Source of the DNA: Bacillota bacterium
Lineage (GTDB): Bacteria > Bacillota_I > Bacilli_A > Acholeplasmatales > UBA5453
Length of the DNA: 7,032 nucleotides
NCBI GenBank assembly: GCA_023436805.1
Contig: JAEZHT010000001.1
Coordinates: 1-7,032, forward strand
Direction: 5' to 3'
Every line of letters begins with the position of its first letter. Position 1 is the stretch's first letter. Positions 5,545 to 7,032 of the stretch are shown here, one piece after another. The position numbers and the translations under genes were made by a program. The notes beneath the pieces were generated by a model that had not been told where the DNA came from, ran no database searches, and worked only from the letters and a program-made list of their open reading frames with translations.

Positions 5545-6346
5545 AGACAAGAAAGTCTTTTACGAGGATGAAGGCAGTGGGCAACCCATCATACTCCTCA
5601 ATGGCATCATGATGTCCACCAGAAGTTGGGCACCCTTTGTCGATACATTTAAAGCTAACAACCGCTTGATTCGTGTGGATTTCTTTGACCAAGGACAAAC
5701 CGATAAGCTCATTGGACAATCCTATACCCATCAAATCCAAGTCGATTTGTTAAAAGCGTTGTTCAATCACTTAAATTTAGCACAAGCATCCATTGTCGGT
5801 ATTTCTTATGGTGGCGAAATCGCCATACAGTTTGCGATTCAACACAAAGCTTTGGTTAACCGCTTGGTATTGTTTAATACCGCTGCGTATACCAACCCAT
5901 GGTTAAAGGATATTGGTCGAGCATGGATGGCAGCAGCTAAAACCAGAAATGGTGAAGCTTATTATAATACAGCCATACCGGTCATTTATTCTCCATATTT
6001 TTATGAATCCAATCAAACTTGGATGCAAAACCGTAAAAAAATCTTGGTGCCAGTATTTTCAAATGAGGTATTCCTCGATCAAATGGAGCGCTTGACCTTG
6101 TCGAGTGAATCCTATGATGTCAGACAAACCATCCAAACCATTGAAGCTGAAACGCTCATCGTTTCCGCAGAAGAAGACTATTTAACCCCAGTAGATAATC
6201 AAAAATACGTGGCAGAGCGCATTAAAAACAGTCATTGGGTCAAAATCCCAGGGGCAGGACACGCATCGATGTATGAAAAACCGTTGTTATTCTCAACCTT
6301 GTGTTTGGGATTCATCAACGCGAAAGATACCAAGTACGTCATATAG
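5525..6346 (+). CDS. Alpha/beta hydrolase with complete Ser-Asp-His triad
   Basis: This is a soluble 273-residue alpha/beta-fold hydrolase of undetermined substrate; esters or thioesters are most likely. Visible elements are 'PIILLNGIMMS' at 21-31 (oxyanion-hole strand, with Asn-Gly where His-Gly is usual), 'RVDFFDQGQTD' at 50-60, the nucleophile elbow 'GISYGG' at 92-97 with Ser94, the acid 'SAEEDYLTP' with Asp218 the best candidate, and 'GAGHASMYEKP' with His246. There is no signal peptide or membrane segment. The gene overlaps the CoA-transferase by 20 bases and is followed after 9 bases by a second hydrolase, so it is probably co-translated with both. Context suggests it releases a short-chain acid, or acts on a CoA thioester made by the transferase. 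A general esterase or lysophospholipase cannot be excluded. Confidence 0.87.
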   Translation: MSHFWIKDKKVFYEDEGSGQPIILLNGIMMSTRSWAPFVDTFKANNRLIRVDFFDQGQTDKLIGQSYTHQIQVDLLKALFNHLNLAQASIVGISYGGEIAIQFAIQHKALVNRLVLFNTAAYTNPWLKDIGRAWMAAAKTRNGEAYYNTAIPVIYSPYFYESNQTWMQNRKKILVPVFSNEVFLDQMERLTLSSESYDVRQTIQTIEAETLIVSAEEDYLTPVDNQKYVAERIKNSHWVKIPGAGHASMYEKPLLFSTLCLGFINAKDTKYVI

Positions 6347-6350
6347 GAGG
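6345..6350 (+). promoter_or_regulatory. AGGAGG ribosome site overlapping the previous stop codon
   Basis: AGGAGG begins within the TAG stop (6344-6346) of the upstream hydrolase and is five bases before the ATG at 6356. It defines the start of the last gene and couples it to its neighbour. Confidence 0.85.
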
Positions 6351-6355
6351 CTACG

Positions 6356-7032
6356 ATGGAAAAGAAATTTGTACAGCTTAGAAATGGGGAAACATATGCT
6401 TACATTGAAAAAGGGACGGGTAAAACCCTCATCCTCATTCATGGAAATTTATCCTCATCTCTGTATTATTTACCACTCATAGAGCGACTACCGGATGATA
6501 TTCGTGTCATCGCCCTAGATTTACGTGGGTTTGGAGATTCATCATACCTTGAACGATTTGATTCATTGGCGAATCTCGCAACCGATGTGCAACTCTTCAT
6601 GTCCGAACTCAAGATTGACAAAGCTAGCATCGCTGGTTGGTCCCTTGGTGGTGGCGTCGCAATGGAATTTGCGAGCCGATATCCAAAATCGACAGAAAAG
6701 CTCATTTTGATCAATTCGACCACCCATAAAGGCTATCCAATTTTCAAAAAGGATAAGAATAACGCACCTATCTTCACCGAAGGTTATAAGACCAAAGATG
6801 ACATGGCTTTAGATCCACTCCAAGTTAAACCGGTATTGGACGCCATCGCCACCGAAAATGCATTCTTTATGTCTTATATTTATGACTTAACCATCTACAC
6901 ACATCAAAAACCAAGTCCAGAAGCCAATCAAATGTACATCAAAGAAACCCTCAAACAACGTTGTTTGGTGGATGCTGACTTCGCATTGGCCAACTTAAAC
7001 ATGAGCGATACCCCTAATTTATACAGTAAGGG
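6356..7032 (+). CDS. Alpha/beta hydrolase, PhaZ-like intracellular short-chain PHA depolymerase family, 3'-truncated by window edge
   Basis: 225 complete codons are visible and the frame stays open at the right edge. Visible elements are 'LILIHGNLSSS' at 25-35 with the usual His-Gly oxyanion motif, 'ALDLRGFGDSSY' at 53-64, and the nucleophile elbow 'GWSLGGG' at 94-100 with Ser96. The acid and histidine of the triad should lie beyond the window. The lid region carries 'GYPIFKKD' at 126-133, 'YDLTIYTHQKPSPE' around 176-189 and 'LKQRCLVDADFALANLNMSD' around 199-218. From memory these match Bacillus intracellular poly-3-hydroxybutyrate depolymerases (PhaZ with a GWSxGG box, releasing 3-hydroxybutyrate). 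The alpha/beta hydrolase assignment is firm; the PhaZ-like subfamily is probable, and activity on polymer is unproven. It follows the previous hydrolase after 9 bases with an AGGAGG site. The two hydrolases are clearly different in sequence, so this is not a recent tandem duplication. Confidence 0.82.
   Translation, partial: MEKKFVQLRNGETYAYIEKGTGKTLILIHGNLSSSLYYLPLIERLPDDIRVIALDLRGFGDSSYLERFDSLANLATDVQLFMSELKIDKASIAGWSLGGGVAMEFASRYPKSTEKLILINSTTHKGYPIFKKDKNNAPIFTEGYKTKDDMALDPLQVKPVLDAIATENAFFMSYIYDLTIYTHQKPSPEANQMYIKETLKQRCLVDADFALANLNMSDTPNLYSK

Noticed and set aside
6466..6723. Open frames on both strands (also 6525-6710 plus) within the last gene
   Set aside because: Both overlap the hydrolase frame, which carries the GWSLGGG and HG motifs and continues to the window edge.
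5525..7032. Two neighbouring hydrolases as a recent tandem duplication
   Set aside because: Their nucleophile elbows (GISYGG and GWSLGG), oxyanion motifs (NG and HG) and lid regions differ throughout; only the general fold is shared.

Overview
The window is one tightly packed, plus-strand block of seven genes, cut at both ends. It holds the 3' part of a LIV-type (HAAT family) ABC importer operon, followed by a CoA-transferase and two alpha/beta hydrolases. All seven genes point the same way, with overlaps of 4 and 20 bases or gaps of 2, 9, 64 and 69 bases, so they probably form one transcriptional neighbourhood. I see no RNA genes, mobile elements, CRISPR arrays or minus-strand genes.

Organism: a low- to mid-GC Firmicutes/Mollicutes-type bacterium is most likely, with strong AGGAGG-type ribosome sites. 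TGA is used as a stop (end of livM) and tryptophan is encoded by TGG, so the code is standard. The substrate-binding lipoprotein has a short Gram-positive-type lipobox signal and N-terminal Ig-like repeats ('PPTKVEYEVGE...'). I associate that style with Acholeplasma-related Mollicutes (Acholeplasma, Izemoplasma and relatives). This placement comes from memory of such proteins and is tentative.

Layout: (1) 2-775, livM permease, missing its N-terminus; (2) 772-1584, livG ATPase; (3) 1587-2294, livF ATPase; (4) 2359-4152, a large lipoprotein made of a lipobox, two Ig-like domains and a type 1 periplasmic-binding fold, which is the importer's receptor; (5) 4162-4207, a strong intrinsic terminator hairpin with a T-tract; (6) 4222-5544, an acetyl-CoA hydrolase/transferase-family CoA-transferase of the 4-hydroxybutyrate/butyrate type; (7) 5525-6346, an alpha/beta hydrolase with a complete catalytic triad; (8) 6356 to the right edge, an alpha/beta hydrolase resembling the Bacillus intracellular short-chain PHA (PhaZ-type) depolymerases, incomplete.

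How they may work together: LivM, LivG, LivF and the lipoprotein should assemble one ATP-driven importer, with LivH presumably encoded just upstream. The downstream genes are a CoA-activating enzyme and two ester/thioester hydrolases, one PhaZ-like, rather than amino-acid genes. The imported solute may therefore be a short-chain carboxylic or hydroxy acid, or a small ester of one, that is hydrolysed and then activated with CoA. This is inference from gene order and is the most interesting hypothesis in the window. The terminator just before the CoA-transferase, and a near-consensus promoter inside the end of the receptor gene, suggest that the metabolic genes are expressed at a different level from the importer.
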